The notes beneath the pieces were generated by a model. That model did not search any database, was not told the DNA's origin, and saw only the letters and a list, made by a program, of their open reading frames with translations. The position numbers were made by a program, and so were the translations under genes. A stretch of DNA of 64,000 bases, from NCBI GenBank assembly GCA_017745295.1, contig JAGHZR010000005.1, positions 151,998-215,997 of the forward strand, written 5' to 3'. This DNA is from Novosphingobium sp. GTDB taxonomy: Bacteria > Pseudomonadota > Alphaproteobacteria > Sphingomonadales > Sphingomonadaceae. Shown here one piece after another: positions 8,502-17,768 of this stretch (the first letter of the stretch is position 1; each line of letters opens with the position of its first letter).

Positions 8502-9353
8502 ATGACCCAAACCATCGATATGATTCACGAGGATGGACTGCCCGGACATGAGAGCAGGCTCGATCCCCAACCAGAATGGCAACCCCGCTACGCCGGCTCA
8601 GGCCGGTTGAAGGACAATGTTGCCATCGTGACTGGCGCGGACAGCGGCATTGGTCGCGCTGTAGCAGCGCTGTTTGCCCGTGAGGGAGCCGACATCGCCA
8701 TAGTCTACTTACTTGAGGACGACGATGCCGCCGAAACTCAACGCATCGTCGAAAGCGAGGGCCGGCGCGCGATCACGATCAGGGCTGACGTTGGCTCGCG
8801 CGACATGTGTAGCCGGATCGTCGATGAGACGATTTCTGCTTTTGGCCGGATCGATGTGCTGGTGAACAATGCCGGCGAGCAACATCCAGACGAAGAGATT
8901 ACCGATATAAGTGAGGATCAGCTTCGAAGGACATTTCAGACCAACATCTTTGGCATGTTCTTCCTGGTGCAGGCGGCAAGGCCACACCTCAAGCGAGGCG
9001 CCGCCATCGTCAACTGCACCAGCGTGACGATGTACAAGGGCAGCAAGGAACTTCTCGATTACAGTTCGACAAAGGGCGCGATCACCGCTTTCACCCGTTC
9101 GCTGTCAGAAAACCTGATCGAGCATGGCATTCGCGTGAATGCAGTTGCACCAGGGCCGATCTGGACGCCGCTCAATCCCTGCGGCGGGGCCAGCGAGGAA
9201 AAGCTTGAGCACTTTGGCGAAAGTACGCCGATGGGTCGGCCAGGGCAGCCGAATGAAGTCGCGCCCTCGTTTCTGTTCCTCGCGTGCGAGGATGCCAGTT
9301 ACATGAGTGGCCAAGTGCTTCATCCCAACGGCGGCGTTATTGTGAACGGTTGA
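8502..9353 (+). CDS. SDR-family oxidoreductase, YghA/glucose-dehydrogenase-like
   Basis: A 283-residue short-chain dehydrogenase. ATG 8502 is chosen because AAAGGAGACGAG precedes it; an upstream frame extension has no such site. After a 40-residue N-terminal arm (HEDGLPGHESRLDPQPEW, typical of the YghA/YdaD branch) comes the nucleotide-binding 'IVTGADSGIGRAVAALFARE', then NNAGEQHP, the catalytic Ser in NCTSVT, the Y-x-x-x-K pair in LDYSSTKGA, and the C-terminal 'PNGGVIVNG'. Members of this branch reduce aldehydes or oxidise polyols and are often stress-induced. It appears to be a single-gene unit. Confidence 0.92.
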   Translation: MTQTIDMIHEDGLPGHESRLDPQPEWQPRYAGSGRLKDNVAIVTGADSGIGRAVAALFAREGADIAIVYLLEDDDAAETQRIVESEGRRAITIRADVGSRDMCSRIVDETISAFGRIDVLVNNAGEQHPDEEITDISEDQLRRTFQTNIFGMFFLVQAARPHLKRGAAIVNCTSVTMYKGSKELLDYSSTKGAITAFTRSLSENLIEHGIRVNAVAPGPIWTPLNPCGGASEEKLEHFGESTPMGRPGQPNEVAPSFLFLACEDASYMSGQVLHPNGGVIVNG

Positions 9354-9903
9354 TCACAAGCAAAACGCAAAGGAGAAAAGCGAGCTTGTAACCACCTGCG
9401 TGCGACGTTCGCATGCGAGAACTGCTTCTGATTGGAAGTCACGGGCCTGTTTCAGTCGGCGCGTCGCCGCCGAAGCGCAACGCCTCAATCGGTCGTTGCG
9501 CTTCGAGTTGCTCCCGGATGCGGATCACGACATGGCTTTTGTTGATCAGCGGGTAAACAACGCCGTATCTGCCTTCGCCGCCCGTACCGCCGTGATCGGA
9601 AGCCGCAGTCACCGTTCGATAGCTGCAGCTGAGGCAACGGCCGACTGCCCGCTCCATGGAGATTGATGTCCGGTTTTGTCGGGAGGTGACCTTCAGGCAG
9701 CTGGGTCGGAATGGCGACAATGGGGCGCGAGCTGCCGGGATAGCTGCCGGTCCGCACTTGGGGAGCGAGATTGTGGCGCTGAGTGACCGGGAAGGGTCGG
9801 GCTGTGTCGAGCGCCCGGACGCGCACTACGTTAAACGACTGAAATAAGGCAGTGAGCTTCGTACGCCGTGAACGACGACTGCCCGAGGCAGGAGCTCACG
9901 CAC
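9354..9903. other. Gene-poor stretch with a possible hydrolase remnant
   Basis: A frame at 9400-9666 includes 'AAEAQRLNRSLRFELLPDAD' then HDMAFVDQRVNNAVSAF, loosely like the C-terminal end of an alpha/beta hydrolase (P-x-A-D-H-D-M). There is no start region, nucleophile elbow or ribosome site, so at most this is a decayed tail. Nothing else is recognisable. Confidence 0.3.
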
Positions 9904-10797
9904 CTAGGCCGCGCGAAATTCCTTAAGCCTAAATTCGAGTTCGGCGACGAACAGGCGAACCTTTGCCGGAATCATGTGAGAGCTTGGATAGACCGCCCAG
10001 ATATCGAGGGGTTGGGGCTCGGCGTCCTCCAGAAGGACTCTCACGACCTCGCCCCGATCAACAGCGGCCTCGACATACCAACCTGAAAGGTTGGCAATGC
10101 CGAGTCCGCCTCGGCAGGCCTCATAGACCGCCTCGATCGAACTCGCCGAGAAGCGTCCCGATACTTTCTGCCTCACCACCCTCCCGTCACGAACGAAGGA
10201 CCAGTGCGAACCGCCGGTGGCGAGCAAGCATTCATGCGCGGCAAGATCCTGCAGTTTCTGCGGGCAGCCAAAGGCTACCAGATAGGCCGATGCGGCGCAC
10301 AGAAACCTGGGATTGTCAGCGAGCCGCTTCGCCACCAGGCGGTTGTCCCGGAGCGGAGCTATGCGAATGGCTACGTCGATGCCCTGTGCTACGATGTCCA
10401 CCTGTTCGTCCGTCGTCAGCAGGTCGACTTGCAGTCCTGGATGCTTCGACATGAAAGTTGGCAGCATCGGCGCGACGATCTTGCGCCCGAAAGCAGCCGA
10501 AGCCGTAATCCGAAGGTGCCCCGTAAGGCCCCTTCCATGTGGGCGCAGGTCCGTTAAGGCATTCGCGCGACCTTCGAGCAAGGCTTGCGCATGCGGTAGA
10601 AAAATCTCGCCATCGCCGGTCGGCGACAGGGAACGCGTCGTCCGGTGTATCAGCCTTGCACCGAGTTCGGTCTCGAGATTGCTGAGACTTCGGGACGCCG
10701 CCATGGGGCTCATCCCCAGCCGCCGCGCTGCTCCAGCTAGACTCCCGACACGGACTGCCTCGACGAAAACCTCAAGATCATCGAAATTCATTATCAC
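9904..10797 (-). CDS. LysR-family transcriptional regulator
   Basis: A 297-residue LTTR. The winged HTH (residues 1-62) reads DDLEVFVEAVRVGSLAGAA, 'RRLGMSPMAASRSLSNLE', LGARLIHRTTRSLSPT; the rest is a periplasmic-binding-like effector domain (LTGHLRITASAAFGRKIVAP, GIDVAIRIAPL, EACRGGLGIANL). The branch resembles the CrgA/DsdC-like regulators of alphaproteobacteria. It is divergent from the MFS transporter across 137 bases, the classic arrangement for an LTTR controlling its neighbour. It is therefore the likely regulator of the 10.9-17.5 kb catabolic cluster. The effector is unknown. The start may be 10797 or the ATG two codons later. Confidence 0.93.
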   Translation of the reverse strand: MIMNFDDLEVFVEAVRVGSLAGAARRLGMSPMAASRSLSNLETELGARLIHRTTRSLSPTGDGEIFLPHAQALLEGRANALTDLRPHGRGLTGHLRITASAAFGRKIVAPMLPTFMSKHPGLQVDLLTTDEQVDIVAQGIDVAIRIAPLRDNRLVAKRLADNPRFLCAASAYLVAFGCPQKLQDLAAHECLLATGGSHWSFVRDGRVVRQKVSGRFSASSIEAVYEACRGGLGIANLSGWYVEAAVDRGEVVRVLLEDAEPQPLDIWAVYPSSHMIPAKVRLFVAELEFRLKEFRAA

Positions 10798-10934
10798 GCT
10801 TTCCGTTAGGCCGACGTAACCGATCGGATATCTACACCCCGACTTGATACACCCTCATACTTGCCTTGCAATCACGCCCCCATCCGGATCGCATTTCGGA
10901 CCCGGCACTGGGGCATTGTCGCAAAGGCAAGATC

Positions 10935-12128
10935 ATGGGCAAGGCATCCGCACTGGCGTCCGAGGCGCCCGCTTCGACACAAATCGGTTCAGGACTGACA
11001 TTTGCAATGGCGGTTTCGTCCGGACTGGCCGTGGCGAACATCTATTACAACCAGCCGATGCTCGGCGTGATCGAGCGCGATTTGCCCGGCAACCTGACCG
11101 GACTTGTGCCCACGGCAACCCAGTTCGGATACGCCATCGGCCTGTTCGCACTGGTGCCACTGGGCGATCTGGTCGAGCGACGCCGCCTGATCGTCGCGCA
11201 ATTCGCGGTGCTGGCGGTGGCCCTCGTCGGTGCCGCGCTGGCACCATCGGCAGTCACGTTGCTGATGGCCTCGTTGATACTCGGGATAGCCTCGACGGTC
11301 GCGCAGCAGATCGTGCCGTTTGCCGCGCACCTTGCCGCGCCCGAGCGACGGGGGGCCGTGGTAGGCACCGTCATGTCGGGCGTGCTCTGCGGTATCCTGC
11401 TCAGCCGCACCCTGTCCGGTTTCGTGGCCGCGCATGAAGGCTGGCGGGCGATGTTCTGGCTCGGCGTGCCGCTGGCTCTGGGTGCAGGCGGGCTGATGGC
11501 CCTGGCCCTGCCGCGCAGCCTTCCCGAAGGACGCAGCACATATCCCGGCCTGCTGGTCTCGCTCGTCCACCTCTGGCGTGAATTCCGTGAGCTGCGCATC
11601 GCCGCCTATACGCAGGCCCTGCTGTTCGGTGCCTTCACCGCTTTCTGGACGATCCTGGCCCTGCGCCTGCAGGAGCCGCGCTTCGGACTCGGTTCGGAAG
11701 TCGCCGGCCTGTTCGGTGTGGTCGGCGCTGTCGGCATCCTCGCCGCCCCGATCGCAGGCCGGATCGCCGACCGACGCGGCCCGCACATGGCGATCCTCGG
11801 CGGCACCGTGCTGACGGTCGCCTCCTGGGCGATCTTTGGACTCTGGGGCTCGATCGCCGGGCTGGTGATCGGCTGTATCCTGCTCGACTTCGCGGTCCAG
11901 AGCGTGCTCGTTTCCAACCAGCACATCGTCTACGCGCTGCGGCCAGAGGCCCGCGCCCGGCTCAACACGATCTTCATGGGATCGATGTTCCTCGGCGGTG
12001 CCGCCGGAGCCGCCGCGGCAACCGTCGCCTGGAACTCCAGTGGCTGGAGCGCGGTCGCGGTCCTCGGCATCTCGCTCGCCGCAGTCGCCTCGCTCGTTCA
12101 GCTGCGCGCCGTCCTGCACAGGCGCTGA
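10935..12128 (+). CDS. MFS transporter, DHA1-like
   Basis: A 397-residue major facilitator with 12 predicted helices. The family signature '[17 protein letters not shown]' sits in helix 1, the loop 2-3 motif is [14 protein letters not shown] (G-D-x-x-x-R-R), and helix 4-5 ends in [19 protein letters not shown]. The second half begins at [17 protein letters not shown] with a repeat of the loop motif (GRIADRRGP). ATG 10935 is preferred over an upstream extension that lacks a natural membrane start. The protein moves a small solute across the inner membrane. As first gene of the cluster it may import the substrate or export a toxic intermediate. Confidence 0.92.
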   Translation: MGKASALASEAPASTQIGSGLTFAMAVSSGLAVANIYYNQPMLGVIERDLPGNLTGLVPTATQFGYAIGLFALVPLGDLVERRRLIVAQFAVLAVALVGAALAPSAVTLLMASLILGIASTVAQQIVPFAAHLAAPERRGAVVGTVMSGVLCGILLSRTLSGFVAAHEGWRAMFWLGVPLALGAGGLMALALPRSLPEGRSTYPGLLVSLVHLWREFRELRIAAYTQALLFGAFTAFWTILALRLQEPRFGLGSEVAGLFGVVGAVGILAAPIAGRIADRRGPHMAILGGTVLTVASWAIFGLWGSIAGLVIGCILLDFAVQSVLVSNQHIVYALRPEARARLNTIFMGSMFLGGAAGAAAATVAWNSSGWSAVAVLGISLAAVASLVQLRAVLHRR

Positions 12129-12170
12129 ACGCCCGAAGCTTCCTTACTCACAGCCCGAACAAGGAATTCG

Positions 12171-13037
12171 ATGATGATCCCGATCGTCAACTATACCCTG
12201 CGCGCGAACGGCATCCGCCAGAACTACATCGATGCCGGACAAGGCGCGCCCGTCGTGCTGCTCCACGGCTTTCCCGAAACCAACTACGCCTGGCGCCACC
12301 AGATCCCCGTGCTCGGCGAACGCTACCGCCTGATCGCCCCCGACCTGCGCGGCTACGGCGAGACCGACAAGCCCGCAAGCGGCTATGACAAGCGCACCAT
12401 GGCCAAGGACCTCGCCGCCCTGCTCGACGAACTGGGCATCGGCAGGATTGCGCTGGTCGGCCACGATCGCGGCGCGCGTGTCGCAACGCGCTTCGCCAAG
12501 GACTACCCCGAGCGGGTTGATCGGCTGGTGGTGATGGACAACGTTCCCACCCGCATCGTCGCGCGCGAGATCAACGCCGAGATCGCCAAGGTCTACTGGT
12601 TCTTCCTGTTCCACCTCGTGCCCGACCTTCCCGAGACGCTGATCGCGGGCAAGGAAGAGCAATGGCTGCGCTGGTTCTTCTCGGACTGGGCCTATGATCC
12701 CGCTACAATCTCCGGCGAGGCTTTCGACACCTACGTTCGCGCCTACCGCGCTCCCGGCGCCGTGCGCGGCGCGATGGCCGACTACCGCGCCAATGCCGAG
12801 GATGTCGCGCAGGACCGCGAAGACGCCCATATCAAGATCGCCTGCCCTACGCTGGCGCTGTGGGGAGCGGACTTCGGCGCGGTCGGCAAGCTGTTCGACA
12901 TGCCCAAGGTGTGGGCGGAAATGGCCGACGATCTGCGCGCCGTTGCCATCGAGCACTGCGGGCACCTGCCGCATGAAGAGCGGCCCGAGGCCGTCAACGC
13001 CCTGCTGCTGGACTTCCTCGAAGGCTGGAAAGGCTGA
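12171..13037 (+). CDS. Alpha/beta hydrolase, haloacetate dehalogenase/epoxide hydrolase-like
   Basis: A 288-residue hydrolase of the epoxide hydrolase/haloalkanoate dehalogenase branch. The oxyanion region is VLLHGFPETNYAWRHQ, the nucleophile Asp lies in 'LVGHDRGARVATRFAKDYPE', and the catalytic His in EHCGHLPHEERPEA. Fluoroacetate dehalogenases carry DRGAR plus an H-W pair ahead of FFL; here the equivalent is Y-W (KVYWFFLFHLVPDLPE), so the fluoride-stabilising His is missing and a different ester, epoxide or chloro-acid substrate is more likely. AAGGAATTCG precedes ATG 12171. It is followed two bases later by the D-lactate dehydrogenase gene, implying one operon. Confidence 0.88.
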   Translation: MMIPIVNYTLRANGIRQNYIDAGQGAPVVLLHGFPETNYAWRHQIPVLGERYRLIAPDLRGYGETDKPASGYDKRTMAKDLAALLDELGIGRIALVGHDRGARVATRFAKDYPERVDRLVVMDNVPTRIVAREINAEIAKVYWFFLFHLVPDLPETLIAGKEEQWLRWFFSDWAYDPATISGEAFDTYVRAYRAPGAVRGAMADYRANAEDVAQDREDAHIKIACPTLALWGADFGAVGKLFDMPKVWAEMADDLRAVAIEHCGHLPHEERPEAVNALLLDFLEGWKG

Positions 13038-13039
13038 TC

Positions 13040-14725
13040 ATGAGCGCGCTTCTCTCCGAACTCGGCATCATCGTCGGCAAACGCGGCCTGCTGGTCGGGG
13101 AAGGCCGGACGCGGCGCTATCGCACGGGCTTCCGCTTCGGTTCGGGCAAGGCGTTCGCGGTGGTTCGCCCCGGCAGTCTGCTCGAACTCTGGCGGGTAGT
13201 GAATGCCTGCGCGCGGGCGGGCGTCATCGTCATCATGCAGGCGGCCAACACCGGCCTGACCGGCGGTTCCACGCCCGATGGTGACGACTATGACCGCGAT
13301 GTGGTGATCGTCAGCACCACCCGGCTCGACGGCATCCACCTCGTGCGCGGCGGCAAGCAGGTGATCTGCCTGCCTGGATCACGCCTGTTCGAGCTGGAGG
13401 ACAAAGTCGCCGAAGTGGGCCGCGAGCCGCATTCGCGGATCGGCTCCTCCTGCATCGGCGCCTCGATCGTCGGCGGTATCTGCAACAATTCGGGCGGCGC
13501 CCTGATTCACCGCGGACCGGCCTATACGCAGATGGCGCTCTATGCCCGGATCGAAAGCGACGGCACCGTCCGGCTCGTCAATCACCTTGGCGTCACGCTG
13601 GGTGGCGATCCCGAAACCATGCTTTCCCGCCTCGATGCCGGAGCTTTTTCGGAAAGCGACGTGATCGACGATCCTGCCGCGCTTGGCTCCGATCCGCACT
13701 ATCAGGATCATGTTCGCGAGATCGACGCCGATACGCCTGCACGCTTCAACAACGACCCCCGGCATCATTTCGAGGCTTCGGGAAGCGGCGGCCATGTCGT
13801 GGTCTTTGCCGTCCGGGTCGATACGTTCGAGCATGAGGACCGTATCGCCGACTTCTACGTAGGCACCAACGATCCGGCCGAACTGACCGCGATCCGCAGG
13901 CATATCCTGAGCCGCTTCCAGTCGTTGCCGATCCAGGGCGAGTATATCCACCGCTCCGCTTTCCGCCTGACCGCGCGCTACGGGAAGGACACGTTCCTAG
14001 CCGTGCGCCATCTCGGGGCGAAACACCTGCCGAAGCTGTTCGCGTTGAAGGGGCGTTTCGACAGCATGGTCTCGCGTCTGCCATGGGCACCCCGCGATGT
14101 GTCCGACCGGGTCATGCAGTTCGCCGCCACCCTGTTCCCGCAGCATCTCCCCGCCCGGATGCGGGACTACGATACGCGCTTTGAGCATCACCTCATCCTG
14201 AAGATGGGCGGCACGGGCATCGACGAGGCGCGGGCGTTCCTGTCAGGCTTCTTCCCCACCGCACACGGCGATTTCTTCGAATGCACAGCAGACGAAGGCG
14301 AGCGCGCCTTCCTGCACCGCTTCGCCGTCGCCGGAGCCTCGATCCGCTACCGCGCCCTGCGCCGCGACACGATCGAGGATTTCGTGGCACTCGACGTGGC
14401 GCACCGCCGCAACGACGCGGACTGGGATGAAAAGCTGCCCGCCGACCTTGCCGAGCAGATCGTCGGCGTCAGCTATTGCGGGCATTTCTTCTGCCATGTC
14501 TTCCACCGCGACTACCTGCTGAAGAAGGGCCGCGATCCGTTGGCGTTCGAACATGCCATGCTGACGCTGCTGGATGCGCGCGGTGCCGAATATCCGGCCG
14601 AGCACAACGTCGGCCACCTCTACCCGGCCAAGCCCGCGCTGGAGCGGCATTACCGGGACCTCGATCCCACCAACAGCCTCAACCCCGGCATCGGGCATAC
14701 CTCGAAAAAGGCCAACTGGGCCTGA
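13040..14725 (+). CDS. dld: Quinone-dependent D-lactate dehydrogenase
   Basis: A 561-residue FAD enzyme close to the usual Dld length (about 570). The FAD_binding_4 domain covers roughly residues 30-200, with 'VIMQAANTGLTGGSTPDG', LPGSRLFELEDKVAEVGREPHS and GSSCIGASIVGGICNNSGGA. The membrane-associated and C-terminal cap domains follow, including EYIHRSAF, KMGGTGIDEARAFL and EHNVGHLYPAKPALE near the end. It oxidises D-lactate to pyruvate and passes electrons to the quinone pool at the inner face of the cytoplasmic membrane. The gene starts two bases after the hydrolase stop. In this operon it could consume a D-2-hydroxy acid released by hydrolysis or dehalogenation of the imported compound; that link is inference. 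Confidence 0.94.
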   Translation: MSALLSELGIIVGKRGLLVGEGRTRRYRTGFRFGSGKAFAVVRPGSLLELWRVVNACARAGVIVIMQAANTGLTGGSTPDGDDYDRDVVIVSTTRLDGIHLVRGGKQVICLPGSRLFELEDKVAEVGREPHSRIGSSCIGASIVGGICNNSGGALIHRGPAYTQMALYARIESDGTVRLVNHLGVTLGGDPETMLSRLDAGAFSESDVIDDPAALGSDPHYQDHVREIDADTPARFNNDPRHHFEASGSGGHVVVFAVRVDTFEHEDRIADFYVGTNDPAELTAIRRHILSRFQSLPIQGEYIHRSAFRLTARYGKDTFLAVRHLGAKHLPKLFALKGRFDSMVSRLPWAPRDVSDRVMQFAATLFPQHLPARMRDYDTRFEHHLILKMGGTGIDEARAFLSGFFPTAHGDFFECTADEGERAFLHRFAVAGASIRYRALRRDTIEDFVALDVAHRRNDADWDEKLPADLAEQIVGVSYCGHFFCHVFHRDYLLKKGRDPLAFEHAMLTLLDARGAEYPAEHNVGHLYPAKPALERHYRDLDPTNSLNPGIGHTSKKANWA

Positions 14726-14758
14726 TTGACAACCGCTTCATCACCGAAGGGAACCCCT

Positions 14759-15625
14759 GTGAAACTCGCTCGCATCGGCCAACCCGGCCAGGAACGCCCC
14801 GCCATCCTCGACAGCGAAGGCAGGCTTCGCGACCTCTCCGCCCATGTCTCCGACATCGGCCCCGCCACCTTGTCGGATGGCGAAATCGAACGCATGAAGG
14901 CGCTCGACATCGACGATCTTCCGCTTGTCGAAGCCCCCGTCCGCTACGGCCCGCCCGTCGCGCAGACCGGCAAGATCATCTGCATCGGCCTCAACTACAC
15001 CGATCATGCCGCCGAAGTCGGCCTGCCGGTTCCCACCGAGCCGACCGTCTTCATCAAGGCCTGCCGCACCAGCGGTCCAAGCGACCCGATCCGCCTGCCC
15101 AAAGGCGCCGAAAAGGGCGACTGGGAAGTCGAACTGGCCATCGTCATCGGGAAAGGCGGGCTCTACATCGAGGAAGACGATGCCCTCGACCACGTCGCCG
15201 GCTACGCCCTGTTCCACGACGTTTCTGAGCGTTCGTATCAGATGGAACGCGGCGGCCAGTGGACCAAGGGCAAGAGCTTTCCCGGCTTCGCCCCGCTCGG
15301 CCCCTGGCTGGTGACGACGGACGAACTCGGCGACGCGGGCGATCTCGGCATCTGGCTAGAAGTCAACGGCGTGCGCCATCAGGATGGCACCACGCGCAAC
15401 CTCGTGTTCGGCGTGCGGCAAGTCGTCAGCTATCTCTCGCGCTTCTTCGAACTGGAACCGGGTGACGTGATCGCAACCGGCACTCCGGCTGGCGTCGGCC
15501 TCGGCCTCAGGCCGCCGCAGTTCCTCAAGGCAGGAGATGTCGTGAAGCTCGGCATCGATGGCCTTGGCGTGCAGGAGCAGCGGATCGTGGGCTGGGAAAC
15601 ACCGGTTTCGGGAGGCGAGCAATGA
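14759..15625 (+). CDS. Fumarylacetoacetate hydrolase-family protein
   Basis: A 288-residue FAH-superfamily enzyme starting at GTG 14759 behind GAAGGGA; an in-frame TTG at 14726 is possible but poorer. After an N-terminal domain (KLARIGQPGQERPAILDSEG) the catalytic domain shows 'ICIGLNYTDHAAEVGLPVP', the metal-binding E-x-E of GDWEVELAIVIGKG, the Asp of LFHDVSER, KGKSFPGFAPLGPWL and TGTPAGVGLGL. It most resembles the bacterial 2,4-didehydro-3-deoxy-L-rhamnonate hydrolase / ureidoglycolate-lyase-like group, which cleave or hydrate 2-oxo acids with Mg2+. The stop overlaps the next start (ATGA, 15622-15625). Confidence 0.92.
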   Translation: MKLARIGQPGQERPAILDSEGRLRDLSAHVSDIGPATLSDGEIERMKALDIDDLPLVEAPVRYGPPVAQTGKIICIGLNYTDHAAEVGLPVPTEPTVFIKACRTSGPSDPIRLPKGAEKGDWEVELAIVIGKGGLYIEEDDALDHVAGYALFHDVSERSYQMERGGQWTKGKSFPGFAPLGPWLVTTDELGDAGDLGIWLEVNGVRHQDGTTRNLVFGVRQVVSYLSRFFELEPGDVIATGTPAGVGLGLRPPQFLKAGDVVKLGIDGLGVQEQRIVGWETPVSGGEQ

Positions 15626-16593
15626 CCCTCAAATCCGCACTCATGGCGGCGCTGCTGCCTTCGATGGCCGTGATGCTGGTTCCGGCGACTTCCCAAGCCG
15701 CGGCGCCGATGGCATCGCAGCGGCAGGCGCCCGGCTTTTACCGGATGCACGTGGGCCGTTTCGAAGTGACCGCATTGCTCGACGGGACACATCCCTTCCC
15801 GGTCGACCAACTGGCATTCGGAGCGAAACCGCGCGAAACCGACAAGCTGCTGGCGCAGCGTTATCTTGCCTCTCCCGTAGAGGGCATGATCAACGCGTTC
15901 CTCGTCAACACCGGCGATCGCCTGATCCTGATCGATACCGGCGCGGGTGACCTCTACGGCAAGGAAGCCGGTGGGCTGTCTGCAGCACTGCGTGCATCCG
16001 GATATTCGCCGGAACAGATCGACGATATCTTCATCACCCATCTGCATGAGGATCACGTCGGCGGACTGGTCAAGGATGGCCGGATGGTCTTCCCCAATGC
16101 CACCGTCCACATATCGAAGCGCGATTATGACTTCTGGACCGACGATAGCCATCAGGCCGAAGTCGGCGCCCTGCTGAAACCCTTCTTCCCTGCGGTACAG
16201 GGCGTGCTGCGCCCTTACATCGCCGCCGGGCGCGTGGTGCCTTTTAGCGAGGGCGAAGGGGACCTGATCCCCGGTCTACGCCCTATCGCCGCCCCCGGAC
16301 ATACTCCGGGCCACACGACGTACCTGCTCCATGACGGCAAGGACGCGATGCTGTTCTGGGGCGACACCGTTCACGTCGCCGGGGTGCAGTTCGACGATCC
16401 GCATATCGCCATCAAGTACGACTGGAAGGTTCCCGGCGCCATCGCCAGCCGCGACAGGCTCCTCGCCGAAGCGGTGAAGAACGGCTGGTGGGTGGCGGGT
16501 GCGCACATCTCGTTCCCGGGCATCGGCCACATCGCCGCCAAGGGCCGCAACGCCTACGCCTGGGTACCGGCGAACTACACGCTCAACCGCTGA
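15622..16593 (+). CDS. Secreted MBL-fold metallohydrolase
   Basis: A 323-residue metallo-beta-lactamase-fold enzyme with a signal peptide (LKSALMAALLPSMAVMLVPA, cleavage near SQAAA). Zinc ligands are clear: 'DDIFITHLHEDHVGGLVKDG' gives H-x-H-x-D-H, APGHTPGHTTYLL gives the third His, and FWGDTVHVAG the bridging Asp. The family includes periplasmic AHL-lactonase-like and aryl-ester hydrolases; the exact substrate is not readable. It overlaps the FAH gene by four bases, so a periplasmic hydrolysis step is translationally coupled with cytosolic 2-oxo acid metabolism. This suggests a lactone or ester is opened outside before uptake, which is inference. Confidence 0.9.
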   Translation: MTLKSALMAALLPSMAVMLVPATSQAAAPMASQRQAPGFYRMHVGRFEVTALLDGTHPFPVDQLAFGAKPRETDKLLAQRYLASPVEGMINAFLVNTGDRLILIDTGAGDLYGKEAGGLSAALRASGYSPEQIDDIFITHLHEDHVGGLVKDGRMVFPNATVHISKRDYDFWTDDSHQAEVGALLKPFFPAVQGVLRPYIAAGRVVPFSEGEGDLIPGLRPIAAPGHTPGHTTYLLHDGKDAMLFWGDTVHVAGVQFDDPHIAIKYDWKVPGAIASRDRLLAEAVKNGWWVAGAHISFPGIGHIAAKGRNAYAWVPANYTLNR

Positions 16594-16672
16594 CTCCACC
16601 CGAAACCCTGAAATCCGCAACGAGGGGCGCCGCCTCTCGGCCGCACAGACGCATCTTGAAAGGAGACCTCAC

Positions 16673-17497
16673 ATGACCAATTTCGTCGCCGCCAAGGATG
16701 GCACCCAAATCTACTACCGCGACTTCGGCAAGGGCCGCCCCATCGTCTTCTCGCATGGCTGGCCGCTCAATGCCGATGCCTGGGACGGGCAGATGCAATT
16801 TCTGGCAAACGCGGGCTTCCGCGTCATCGCCCATGACCGGCGCGGTCACGGCCGCTCGGATCAGCCCGCGACCGGCTACGACATGGACACCTTCGCCGAC
16901 GACCTGGCCGCGGTCATCGACGCCCTCGAACTGGAAGATGCGATCCTCGTCGGCCATTCCATGGGCGGCGGCGAGGTCGTGCGCTACATCACCCGCCACG
17001 GCACCGGGCGCGTGTCCAAGCTCGTCCTGCTCGGCGCCATCACCCCGCTGATGGGCGCTACCGCTGGCAATGTCGACGGCGTGCCGATCGAAGTGGCCGA
17101 CGGTGTGCGCAAGGCGGTTCTGGACAACCGCTCGCAATTGTTCCTCGACTTCCCCGACGTCTTCTTCGGCATGAATCAGGAAGGCGCGGACAAGAACGAA
17201 GGCTGGCGCATGGCCTTCTGGCAGCAGGGGATGTCGGGCGCGCTCCATGCCCAATATGCCTCTATCGAGCAGTTCTGGGCTACCGATTTCCGTGAGGAAA
17301 TGAAGGCGATCTCGCTACCCGTCCTGATCGTCCATGGCAGCGGCGACTACATCGTGCCGATGGAAACGACCGCTAAACGCGCAGCCGAGATTCTGCCGAA
17401 CGCCACTCTCAAAGTGTACGAAGGCGCTGCCCACGGCTTCCCTGTAACCCACCGCGACCGGCTCAACGCTGATTTGGTGGAATTTTCGAGCCACTGA
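16673..17497 (+). CDS. Alpha/beta hydrolase, non-haem chloroperoxidase-like
   Basis: A 274-residue hydrolase starting at ATG 16673 behind AAAGGAGACC. Sequence hallmarks of the cofactor-free haloperoxidase/aryl esterase branch are present: DGTQIYYRDFGKGRPIVFSH, 'HDRRGHGRSDQPATGYDMD', the Ser nucleophile in LVGHSMGGGEVVRYI, the acid Asp near IVHGSGDYIVP, and the catalytic His in YEGAAHGFPVTH. These enzymes hydrolyse esters or lactones and can make peracids. It lies 79 bases after the MBL-fold gene and just before a strong terminator, so it is probably the last gene of the cluster. Confidence 0.91.
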   Translation: MTNFVAAKDGTQIYYRDFGKGRPIVFSHGWPLNADAWDGQMQFLANAGFRVIAHDRRGHGRSDQPATGYDMDTFADDLAAVIDALELEDAILVGHSMGGGEVVRYITRHGTGRVSKLVLLGAITPLMGATAGNVDGVPIEVADGVRKAVLDNRSQLFLDFPDVFFGMNQEGADKNEGWRMAFWQQGMSGALHAQYASIEQFWATDFREEMKAISLPVLIVHGSGDYIVPMETTAKRAAEILPNATLKVYEGAAHGFPVTHRDRLNADLVEFSSH

Positions 17498-17573
17498 TTA
17501 CTCAGAAGGCCTCCTTTGAGGCATTGTAGGAAATTGTCGAACTCGGAAAAGTTTAAAACACGAAAATTGAGAT

Positions 17574-17602
17574 GGCCCGGCTCCGGCAAGCCGGGCCGTT
17601 TC
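17574..17602 (+). terminator. Rho-independent terminator of the catabolic cluster
   Basis: A perfect 9-bp stem, GGCCCGGCT (17574-17582) and AGCCGGGCC (17589-17597), encloses a 6-base loop and is followed by GTTT. It sits 77 bases after the last hydrolase stop and before a convergent minus-strand gene. Confidence 0.75.
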
Positions 17603-17768
17603 GGCGATCCGGAATGCCTGAGTTCAGCCGCTTTAGCGATTGTCCACTTTGACCAGCCCTGATCGTCAGCTTTAAGCGAGACCGGACGTTGATTTGCCCG
17701 AATGGGAACGACTGGGATGGGGCGGTAGCGGTCGTACGAATGCCCAAATTACCCTTTCTATTTCCGCG

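Noticed and set aside
10989..12119. 376-codon minus-strand frame opposite the MFS transporter
   Set aside because: Antisense shadow of a clear transporter gene; its sequence is Gln/Arg/His-rich without domains.
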